Under the pieces are notes generated by a model that had not been told where the DNA came from, did no database searches, and worked only from the letters and a program-made list of their open reading frames with translations. From NCBI GenBank assembly GCA_023140595.1, contig JAGLLI010000057.1, positions 1-6,210 of the forward strand: a stretch of 6,210 bases of DNA, written 5' to 3'. Numbering within the stretch: the first letter of the stretch is position 1; every line of letters begins with the position of its first letter. A program made the translations under genes and the position numbers. Positions 1 through 4,764 of the stretch are shown piece after piece. This DNA comes from Candidatus Parcubacteria bacterium (GTDB lineage: Bacteria; Patescibacteriota; Patescibacteriia; Patescibacteriales; UBA12075).

Positions 1-2
1 AG

Positions 3-98
3 ATATATTGGGGAATTTACATTCCGGTTGGAAAACCTTCAGGAACATATACGGGTTTAAATACTTTTACGGCAATTTTAGATAGCGATAATTGGTAA
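3..98 (+). CDS. C-terminal end of a surface protein (partial)
   Basis: The third forward frame is open from the window edge to TAA at 96-98 and gives 31 residues; the other two forward frames also stop but give unconvincing peptides. The peptide holds a run of the form PSGTYTGLNTFTAI and ends in DSDNW. From memory, a W-x-I-x-(I/V)-P-x-G-x-x-x-G-T-Y-T-G-x-N-T-F-T-A ending closes many exported beta-sandwich proteins of Patescibacteria, where it forms the last strands of the domain. It also loosely recalls the GTYTATLTWTL end of Gram-positive WxL surface domains, but that likeness is by eye only. A terminator follows 30 bp later, so this was the last gene of its transcript. The rest of the protein lies outside the window, so its function cannot be stated. 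Confidence 0.75.
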   Translation: MYWGIYIPVGKPSGTYTGLNTFTAILDSDNW

Positions 99-127
99 AA
101 ATTAAATGTTAATTAAAAATATTATAA

Positions 128-156
128 AAAAATGCCCGTTTTACGGGTATTTTTAT
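128..156 (+). terminator. Rho-independent terminator of the upstream surface-protein gene
   Basis: The arms AAAAATGCCCG (128-138) and CGGGTATTTTT (144-154) pair over 11 positions with one G-U wobble, around a 5-nt loop TTTTA. The 3' arm itself ends in a T-run and the 5' arm starts with an A-run, so the hairpin could also stop transcription coming from the right. Confidence 0.85.
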
Positions 157-361
157 TTGCAATTATTTGTAAAATATAGTACATTATATGTATAAACAAA
201 AAAATATTTATTTGAGTATTTTTAAGCAATATTAATCAATTCACAATAAAATATTGTATATTTTAAGGCTTTAAATTAAAAGATATAAGCCAAAATTTTA
301 AAATTTTGGACTTTTTTAGTATATAAAAATATTTTTTTAAAAATTGTAAGTTTTAAGTTTA
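157..361. other. AT-rich intergenic region without a gene
   Basis: About 205 bp of extremely AT-rich sequence between a terminator and the first full gene. No ORF with coding character is seen on either strand. It holds a small inverted repeat, ACAATA/TATTGT with a 3-nt loop (243-257), and the 20-bp palindrome listed separately. It must carry the promoter for the gene at 362, but with this base composition no -35/-10 pair stands out. TTGGAC (306-311) with TATTTT (330-335) at 18 bp is the best weak candidate. No Shine-Dalgarno precedes the ATG at 362. Confidence 0.5.
290..309. repeat. Perfect 20-bp palindrome
   Basis: CCAAAATTTTAAAATTTTGG is its own reverse complement. It is followed by CTTTTTT (311-317). 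As RNA it has no loop-forming centre except by opening central A-U pairs, so it is a poor terminator. As DNA it has the symmetry of a dimeric regulator site or an AT-rich cruciform. It lies 52 bp ahead of the surface-protein gene at 362. Confidence 0.6.
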
Positions 362-1468
362 ATGAATTGGAAAAAAATAAAAATTAATATTTTATTATTA
401 ATAATTATTTTTAATTGTTTTGTTTGGGTGTCGTGCGCTCAGGCAGGTTTTGGTATTTCACCGCCTTATGTAAAAACCAGCAAGCCGATTTTTCCGGGAT
501 CTCATTTTGAACAAAGAATTACGCTTTTAAGGTCTTCGGCTGATGAGGAAATGGAAGCGATAATAAAAGTTAACGCGCCGGAAATAGCCGATTGGATTAC
601 CATTAATAACGGAGAAGTGTTTGATTTGCCAAAAGACCAATTGCGCGTGCCAATGGTTGTGGAAGTTGATGTTCCAAGTAAAGCGGAAATTGGAAATTAT
701 CAGGGCTATATTAATATTCAAATCGCCCCAAAAGGAAAAAATCAAGGCGGCGGCGTGGCAATCGCTTTGGGTGCGCGCATAGACATAGACTTGAATATTA
801 CCAATGAAACTTTTTTGGATTTTACCGTAAGAAAATTTGATATTCCTGATTTTGAGATGCTAAAAAAGCCATGGAGCTGGAAAATATTTTCCATGTTTTT
901 TTATCGCGTTAAAGCGGCAATTACCATAAAAAACACAGGTAATGTAAAAGTCGCTCCGACTAAAGTAAGTTTGGAAGTTTATGATTTAACCAAAACGGTT
1001 TTATTTGAATCAGCCGTGGATAAAAAAATTAAAAAAGTTGAACCTTTTAAAACCGAAACCGTTTATGCTTCCTTTCCCACCAAATTGGAAACAGGGCAAT
1101 ATTGGGGAAAAATAAAAATTTATAAAGATGACGCGATAATTTATAAGGATGAAACGATTTTTACCATTAAACCTCCTGGCGGGCTTGAGAATGAAACAAA
1201 ATTGGGAATTTGGCCGTGGATTATGCTGTTTGGCATCGTGTCTTTAATTATTTTAATTATTTTTATTTTAGTAAAAATTAAAATTTGGCGTTATATTTAT
1301 AAAATTATACATATTATCAGCTGGCCGCTCAGGATGGTTTGTAAAAAAATATCTCAGATTTGGAAAGTAATTAAAAAAGCTTTTTGGCGGAAAATGCATC
1401 AAAAAGCTGAAAAATACAAGAAAGAATCTTTTGATAACGAAAAATTAAAAGACGATGAAGATGAATAA
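362..1468 (+). CDS. Exported, membrane-anchored Ig-like domain protein (WxLIP/DUF916-like layout)
   Basis: A 368-residue envelope protein. Residues 1-28 form a signal peptide: basic WKKIK, hydrophobic LLLIIIF, and a type I cleavage site after AQA (26-28). Residues 29-147 look like a first beta-sandwich, opening GFGISPPYV and containing a G-Y-x-G-Y-I-x-I strand at 111-118. Residues about 150-270 look like a second, with the ITIKNTGNVKVAP pattern (187-199) common in CARDB/NEW3-type Ig domains. One TM helix spans about 283-306. A very basic cytoplasmic segment (307-350) and a short acidic end (ESFDNE to DEDE) follow. Signal peptide, two Ig-like domains, TM helix and charged tail is the order seen in Gram-positive WxL-interacting proteins. 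I propose only an analogy of layout, not proven homology. It probably holds or presents other surface proteins, since it sits between two exported-protein genes and lies 29 nt ahead of the next. Start: first ATG before the signal peptide, with no Shine-Dalgarno. Function unproven. Confidence 0.85.
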   Translation: MNWKKIKINILLLIIIFNCFVWVSCAQAGFGISPPYVKTSKPIFPGSHFEQRITLLRSSADEEMEAIIKVNAPEIADWITINNGEVFDLPKDQLRVPMVVEVDVPSKAEIGNYQGYINIQIAPKGKNQGGGVAIALGARIDIDLNITNETFLDFTVRKFDIPDFEMLKKPWSWKIFSMFFYRVKAAITIKNTGNVKVAPTKVSLEVYDLTKTVLFESAVDKKIKKVEPFKTETVYASFPTKLETGQYWGKIKIYKDDAIIYKDETIFTIKPPGGLENETKLGIWPWIMLFGIVSLIILIIFILVKIKIWRYIYKIIHIISWPLRMVCKKISQIWKVIKKAFWRKMHQKAEKYKKESFDNEKLKDDEDE

Positions 1469-1497
1469 ATTTTTTATTTAGTTTTTATAAATTAATT

Positions 1498-2778
1498 ATG
1501 CCACTGGTCTCGCGCAAATTATTTGTTCTTATAATCATATTTTTAATCGGAGGGAATTTTTTTGATTTGTTTTGCTTAAGACATGTTTGTGCTACTGAAT
1601 TTTTGCCAACAACAGTGGAAATTTTGGTTAGTTGTGGAAACGGCATAATTGACCCGTCTAACGATGAGGTTTGCGATCCTGGCGAACCGCCGGAAGTATT
1701 GCCGGATTTAGGCACAACGACTTGCGCAAATTTTTTAGATGTTTTTGGAAATCATTTTTTGCAGGGCGATTTAGAGTGCTTGGCGGATTGCAGTAATTTT
1801 AACGGTGATGTTTGTTTTACTTGCGGCAATACCTATAAGGAAGATGCTGAGGATTGCGATAATAATGATTTTGGCGAGGCAACTTGTTTAACTTTCGGTC
1901 ATTTTGGCGGCGCGTTGATTTGTACCAGTGAATGCAATATTAGTACTATTAATTGTATTACCAGCGATTCAGAAGGCGGACCGACTTCCGGCGGTGGCAG
2001 CTCTCGCGGGGGCGCAAGCGGAGATAGATATGGATATAATCCTGGAAGCGAAGACCAAGACGAAACCAAAGTTGTAATGAAGGGCAAGTCTTACCCTAAT
2101 GTTGATGTGCATATTTTGGTGGATGGCGCAGTAGTCGGTATTGTGCGTACTGACGCGAAAGCTGATTTTTATTTTGAAACAAACGAAATAACTCCGGGAG
2201 TAGTCAGTTTTGGTTTTTGGTCAGAAGACAAGTCAAGTTTAAAGTCAACTTTATTAACAATAACTTTCAGGGTTGTGTCAAGCGCGGTTTCAACAATTTC
2301 CGGAATTTATATATCTCCGACTATTAATATGGATAAAAAATCAGTCAATCAGGGCGAGGCTGTGCGCATATACGGACAAACCGTGCCGGAAACGGAAGTT
2401 CATATTCATATCCATTCAGAGGAAGAATTTATTGAGCAAACCAACAGCCAGGAATCAGGAGACTGGGAGTTAATATTCAATACCACGCCTTTGTCAGAAG
2501 AATTTCATACAGTTAAGGCCTTATTTCAGGTGGCGACAACTGACGGCAATATTATAAAATCCGGCTTTAGCCGGTCGGTAAGCTTTTATATCGGTAAAAT
2601 CGGAGGGATTGTTCCCTGTCCGGAAGCTGATTTAAATCATGACGGCCGGGTAAATTTAACTGATTTTTCAATTTTGCTGTTTCATTGGGGGACTGATGAC
2701 ATTTGCGCCGACCAAAACCAAAACGGAACAGTTGATCTGATTGATTTCAGTATTATGATGTATTATTGGACAGGATGA
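1498..2778 (+). CDS. Secreted Cys-rich repeat / Ig-like / dockerin-type surface protein
   Basis: A 426-residue exported protein. A signal peptide lies at about 1-32 (SRK, then LFVLIIIFLIGG; likely cut near VCA, 30-32). Two Cys-rich repeats follow. The first, at 46-108, starts CGNGIIDPSNDEVCD. The second, at 109-154, starts CGNTYKEDAEDCD and has the C-x5-F-x2-G-x-L-x-C-x3-C spacing. They match the CGNGxxxxxExCDxG type of repeat found in Myxococcota and Patescibacteria surface proteins. A Gly/Ser-rich linker (159-190) leads to two predicted beta-sandwich Ig-like domains (about 190-270 and 271-367). The C-terminus (374-426) is a type I dockerin-like module with two EF-hand-type calcium loops: D378-N380-D382-N386-D389 and D405-N407-N409-D413-D416. 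Each loop is followed by a hydrophobic F-S-I helix ending in W. It probably works outside the cell in adhesion or complex assembly. No catalytic domain or cohesin is visible. It follows the 362 gene by 29 nt without a terminator, so the two are likely co-transcribed. It ends in TGA, which shows the standard stop code. No Shine-Dalgarno. Confidence 0.88.
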   Translation: MPLVSRKLFVLIIIFLIGGNFFDLFCLRHVCATEFLPTTVEILVSCGNGIIDPSNDEVCDPGEPPEVLPDLGTTTCANFLDVFGNHFLQGDLECLADCSNFNGDVCFTCGNTYKEDAEDCDNNDFGEATCLTFGHFGGALICTSECNISTINCITSDSEGGPTSGGGSSRGGASGDRYGYNPGSEDQDETKVVMKGKSYPNVDVHILVDGAVVGIVRTDAKADFYFETNEITPGVVSFGFWSEDKSSLKSTLLTITFRVVSSAVSTISGIYISPTINMDKKSVNQGEAVRIYGQTVPETEVHIHIHSEEEFIEQTNSQESGDWELIFNTTPLSEEFHTVKALFQVATTDGNIIKSGFSRSVSFYIGKIGGIVPCPEADLNHDGRVNLTDFSILLFHWGTDDICADQNQNGTVDLIDFSIMMYYWTG

Positions 2779-2814
2779 TTTTTTGGATGTCTGATGTCAG
2801 ATTTCGAAATATTT

Positions 2815-2885
2815 GGGCCTATAGTCTAGTGGTACGACGCCACATTCGCATTGTGGAAGCGGCGGTTCAATTCCGCCTAGGTCCA
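2815..2885 (+). tRNA. tRNA-Ala (anticodon CGC)
   Basis: A full cloverleaf can be folded by hand. Acceptor arms GGGCCTA (2815-2821) and TAGGTCC (2878-2884) pair over seven positions, including G3:U70, the alanyl-tRNA synthetase identity pair. The discriminator is A2885, also right for alanine. The anticodon stem CCACA/TGTGG (2840-2844, 2852-2856) closes the loop TTCGCAT, with anticodon CGC at 2847-2849 reading GCG. The T arm is GGCGG-TTCAATT-CCGCC. The D stem GTCT/CGAC has three good pairs and one T-C mismatch. The 3' CCA is not encoded (A-C-A-T follows), so a CCA-adding enzyme is needed. It lies 36 bp after the dockerin gene with no terminator between, so it may be read through from that gene or have its own unrecognised promoter. 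Confidence 0.93.
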
Positions 2886-2888
2886 CAT

Positions 2889-2992
2889 GAATTGTCTTGA
2901 ACTATGATTAAAATGATTATTTGATGGGCTATGATTTTTGTAATCATAGTCTCTCATTTAATCATTTTAATCATAGTTCAAGACAGTTTTTT
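2889..2992. repeat. Long nested palindrome ending in a T-run (MITE-like element and/or tRNA terminator)
   Basis: Outer arms 2893-2919 and 2959-2985 are perfect 27-bp inverted repeats; RNA pairing could extend to 2889/2989 with wobbles. Inside, CTATGATT (2929-2936) and AATCATAG (2942-2949) form a second hairpin with a 5-nt loop, separated from the outer stem by imperfectly paired segments. The inner CTATGATT also occurs in the outer left arm (2902-2909), and its complement twice on the right, so arms can pair in alternative registers. The left half is built of degenerate ATGATTAAA-like units. The right arm runs into TTTTTT (2987-2992), so on the plus strand it could end transcription of the tRNA. 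Its size and internal repetition go beyond a normal terminator and suggest a mobile palindromic repeat. No transposase or nuclease gene is inside it. Confidence 0.85.
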
Positions 2993-3011
2993 ATTTAAAA
3001 TTAGACAACCA

Positions 3012-3040
3012 TTGACATTTATGTTTTATTGTGATAGATT
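3012..3040 (+). promoter_or_regulatory. Sigma70-type promoter for the lipoprotein gene
   Basis: A consensus -35 TTGACA (3012-3017), a 17-bp spacer and TAGATT (3035-3040) as -10. TG at 3032-3033 provides an extended -10. Predicted start is near 3047, which gives a leader of about 90 nt. This is the best -35 box in the window. Confidence 0.65.
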
Positions 3041-3075
3041 TTTATAAAGTTTAGAAATGGTAATTTTAAACAGAA

Positions 3076-3096
3076 AAGGCGCGATTTTCGTACCTT
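3076..3096 (+). promoter_or_regulatory. Small hairpin in the leader of the lipoprotein mRNA
   Basis: AAGG (3076-3079) pairs with CCTT (3093-3096), and GCGA (3081-3084) pairs with TCGT (3088-3091, one G-U) around a 3-nt TTT loop, with one C-A mismatch. It is not followed by a T-run, so it is not a terminator. It matches no riboswitch that I know, and may be only leader structure. Confidence 0.3.
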
Positions 3097-3124
3097 AAAA
3101 ATTCAATAGCAAACAGCATAAAAA

Positions 3125-3130
3125 AAGGAG
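3125..3130 (+). promoter_or_regulatory. Strong Shine-Dalgarno site
   Basis: AAGGAG lies 6 nt before the ATG at 3137 and fixes that start. None of the other gene starts in the window has a comparable site, which sets this gene apart from its neighbours. Confidence 0.8.
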
Positions 3131-3136
3131 AATATA

Positions 3137-3709
3137 ATGAAAAAAGTTAGTCTAATAATAGGTTGTGTATTATTTATAATTTTGCTTAGCGGTTGTGTTC
3201 CCCAGTCTTATGTAAGCAACGTTCTACCTCGATCTCAACCTCAAAAAGGACGGGATAGCAACATACACAAAATGGGATGGGGACTTAATCATGTTGCTGT
3301 TAATGACCTCCTGCCTTTATTTGGCTATCCGGCAAATAGCCGTCTTATTAAAGATAAAGAATTTCCAAAAATACAATTAACAAGATACCGGAATAGCAAG
3401 GTGAACAAGGCTTTTTATTTTTTCTGGAAAGGTCGTTTTGCAAAATTTTACAATATACATTTTATCAGGCATAACGGAGTTTATTATTTTGATAAAATGC
3501 TTGTAGATTTTACGGAAGTGTTTGGAGTTCCAAGTTTGACAGAACAACAAAAAACATTGACTTACACTTGGAAATCAAGACGGTTAACAATACAAATGAT
3601 AGAGTATAAATACAAAAACAAATTTGTTTTTGTCGCATATGACCGTTTGTGGAAAACATTTTTAAGAAAACACGAGCACGCAGCAAAAATAGTTATTAAA
3701 AAAAAATAA
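3137..3709 (+). CDS. Putative lipoprotein of unknown function
   Basis: A 190-residue protein with a type II signal peptide: MKK, a hydrophobic stretch VSLIIGCVLFIILL, and lipobox L17-S18-G19-C20. Cys20 would be lipidated after cleavage, anchoring the protein to a membrane. The mature part is strongly basic and rich in aromatic residues, and ends in KIVIKKK. Two similar spots, FGYP (62-65) and FGVP (129-132), each come after a short helix-like stretch and before predicted beta strands. This vaguely resembles the helix-GxP-strand pattern of small BamE/SmpA-like lipoproteins, but I do not recognise a family. The gene has its own promoter, Shine-Dalgarno and terminator, and follows a palindromic element next to a tRNA, so it stands outside the neighbouring operons. 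If the host is a Patescibacterium, which lacks a Gram-negative outer membrane, the protein would sit on the outer face of the cytoplasmic membrane. Being real and a lipoprotein is well supported; its role is unknown. Confidence 0.85.
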   Translation: MKKVSLIIGCVLFIILLSGCVPQSYVSNVLPRSQPQKGRDSNIHKMGWGLNHVAVNDLLPLFGYPANSRLIKDKEFPKIQLTRYRNSKVNKAFYFFWKGRFAKFYNIHFIRHNGVYYFDKMLVDFTEVFGVPSLTEQQKTLTYTWKSRRLTIQMIEYKYKNKFVFVAYDRLWKTFLRKHEHAAKIVIKKK

Positions 3710-3750
3710 TATTTATTAGTATATAAAGTTTTATTTTATAGAATATTAAT

Positions 3751-3789
3751 AAGGCCTTGATAGTAAACTAATCAATCAAGGCCTTTTTT
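3751..3789 (+). terminator. Rho-independent terminator after the lipoprotein gene
   Basis: Arms AAGGCCTTGAT (3751-3761) and ATCAAGGCCTT (3775-3785) are a perfect 11-bp inverted repeat with a 13-nt loop, followed by a T-run (3784-3789). It closes the lipoprotein unit just before the next promoter. Confidence 0.9.
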
Positions 3790-3791
3790 AA

Positions 3792-3820
3792 TTGTAAAAT
3801 TTTCAAAAATGCGGTATTAT
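3792..3820 (+). promoter_or_regulatory. Promoter of the 3829 operon, apparently giving a leaderless mRNA
   Basis: TTGTAA (3792-3797), a 17-bp spacer and TATTAT (3815-3820) match the sigma70 consensus well. The expected transcription start is about 7 nt beyond the -10, near 3827, only 1-3 nt from the ATG at 3829. There is no room for a Shine-Dalgarno. Confidence 0.65.
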
Positions 3821-3828
3821 TTAATTAT

Positions 3829-4128
3829 ATGTCGTTACTAGCGAAAATTGTAGATAAATTGGCTGAATATGAATTTGGTGTTTTGTTTTTGAATTATGTT
3901 TATTCTTTGGACAAATTTGAGATTTGGATAATTATTGTTTTAATTGCCGCGCTTGTCGCTTTGCTTGTATATAGATGGTTTGGCGCAAGTATTTTTTGGG
4001 TTTTACTGTTTGTTTATTTAATCGCTTATATAGTTTATTCCGCGAATATTAAAGATACATACGAGGAGCAAAATAGAAAGTTTGATAATCGTATGAAAGA
4101 CGTGCAAAAAGAAATTAATAAAGATTAA
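3829..4128 (+). CDS. Small two-TM membrane protein, unknown function
   Basis: A 99-residue protein. An N-terminal amphipathic stretch (1-28) leads to a first TM helix at about 31-48 (EIWIIIVLIAALVALLVY) and a second at about 53-71 (ASIFWVLLFVYLIAYIVYS), joined by a short RWFG turn. The C-terminal tail from about 74 is highly charged (TYEEQNRKFDNRMKDVQKEI) and likely helical or coiled-coil. With the short turn between helices, both ends lie on the same side, probably the cytoplasm. No family is recognised. It is the first gene of a likely operon, 15 nt ahead of the methyltransferase-like gene, and its mRNA may be leaderless. The start is set by the promoter position. It could partner the equally membrane-tethered next protein, but nothing in the sequence proves this. 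Confidence 0.75.
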   Translation: MSLLAKIVDKLAEYEFGVLFLNYVYSLDKFEIWIIIVLIAALVALLVYRWFGASIFWVLLFVYLIAYIVYSANIKDTYEEQNRKFDNRMKDVQKEINKD

Positions 4129-4143
4129 TTTAGAAAATTATAT

Positions 4144-4749
4144 ATGATATATTATTTAATTTTTGGACTTCCGGCTCTTATTGTAATGTATCTTTTGGTT
4201 AAGTTTATTTTTCATTTTTTGCTAAGAGGTTTTTCGCCGTTTATACCTTCCAGACCATGGGTTGTTGAGCAGATAATGAGCGAATTGGAAATTTCGCAAA
4301 AAAATCCCAAATTGCTTGCTTTAAGCTCAGGGCGTTCAGGTGTTTTTCGCGCTTTGGAAATAAGATATCCCAAAGCGGAACTTTTAGCTGTTGAACCGTA
4401 TTTTTTTTCATTCTTGGCGGCGAGCGCGCAAAAAATAGTTCGCCGCAGCCGTATGAAAATAATCTGCCGAGCAATTCATCACGCGGATTATCGCGATAAA
4501 GATTTTGTTTATTGCCATCTTTATCCAGAGCAAATGGACGCGCTGGGTCCGAAATTAAAATTTGAATGTAAATCGGGCGCGCAAATTGTCAGCACAGGTT
4601 TTAATATAGTCCGTTTAAAATCAAAAAAGGTGATTGATTTGCCGGATCGCAAAGGAAGGCTTGATTGGTTTTCCAGAAATCAAAAATTGTTTCAAGCAAA
4701 AAACAAAAAACATGTAAAAGAGCAGAAGGCTTATTTTTATGAAATATAG
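4144..4749 (+). CDS. Membrane-tethered class I methyltransferase-like protein with degraded SAM motif
   Basis: 201 residues. One N-terminal TM helix (about 4-27) is followed by a Rossmann-type domain. The order F-x-P-S-x-P-x-V-V-E-x-I-M-x-x-L (33-48), a motif I position (57-66), a second strand LLAVEP (80-85), and Y-P-E ... L-x-P-K-L-K ... K-S-G-A-Q-I-V-S (127-150) follows the layout of small TM-linked class I SAM-dependent methyltransferases that I know from Patescibacteria. In those, motif I reads about YDLGSGDGR, and a YLLPE ... LKPGARVVS block follows. Here motif I is LLALSSGRSG: the usual Asp is Ala59 and the Gly-rich turn is altered. Glu84, the acidic residue at the end of strand 2 that would bind the ribose, is kept. 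Catalysis is therefore doubtful; it may be a pseudoenzyme or have a changed ligand. No Shine-Dalgarno; 15-nt gaps separate it from both neighbours. Confidence 0.7.
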   Translation: MIYYLIFGLPALIVMYLLVKFIFHFLLRGFSPFIPSRPWVVEQIMSELEISQKNPKLLALSSGRSGVFRALEIRYPKAELLAVEPYFFSFLAASAQKIVRRSRMKIICRAIHHADYRDKDFVYCHLYPEQMDALGPKLKFECKSGAQIVSTGFNIVRLKSKKVIDLPDRKGRLDWFSRNQKLFQAKNKKHVKEQKAYFYEI

Positions 4750-4764
4750 TAAATTTTTAACATT

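Noticed and set aside
422..448. Lipobox in the protein at 362 (VSC at residue 25)
   Set aside because: The -3 position is Trp and does not fit a lipobox, while AQA three residues later is a good signal peptidase I site.
527..745. Open frame of 72 codons on the minus strand
   Set aside because: It lies fully inside the Ig-like protein gene, which has a signal peptide, domains and a TM helix. The antisense peptide has no recognisable features.
1485..2087. Two minus-strand open frames (1485-1715 and 1899-2087)
   Set aside because: Both are shadows of the Cys-repeat/dockerin gene. Their Pro/Ser/Gly-rich peptides come from antisense reading of the Gly/Ser linker and Cys repeats.
2273..2473. Plus-strand 66-codon frame in another phase
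   Set aside because: It is contained in the dockerin-protein gene and has no ribosome site or family features.
2776..2778. TGA as glycine (code 25), extending the dockerin gene
   Set aside because: Reading through would carry the frame into the tRNA and stop at TAG inside its D arm. The dockerin module is already complete at TGA.
2785..2810. Hairpin TCTGA-TG-TCAGA and the palindrome ATTTCGAAAT between the dockerin gene and the tRNA
   Set aside because: Short arms, a 2-nt loop and no T-run; it does not work as a terminator and is within chance.
2893..2985. CRISPR repeat or array
   Set aside because: The repeats are inverted and nested, not direct repeats with unique spacers, and no cas gene is present.
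3093..3128. Leader switch in which CCTT (3093-3096) pairs either with AAGG at 3076 or with the Shine-Dalgarno
   Set aside because: Only four base pairs support the pairing with the Shine-Dalgarno, too few for a claim.
2815..3790. tRNA 3' end as an attachment site with a duplicate downstream
   Set aside because: No second copy of the T arm/acceptor sequence (about 2863-2885) was found by eye downstream, and no integrase is present.
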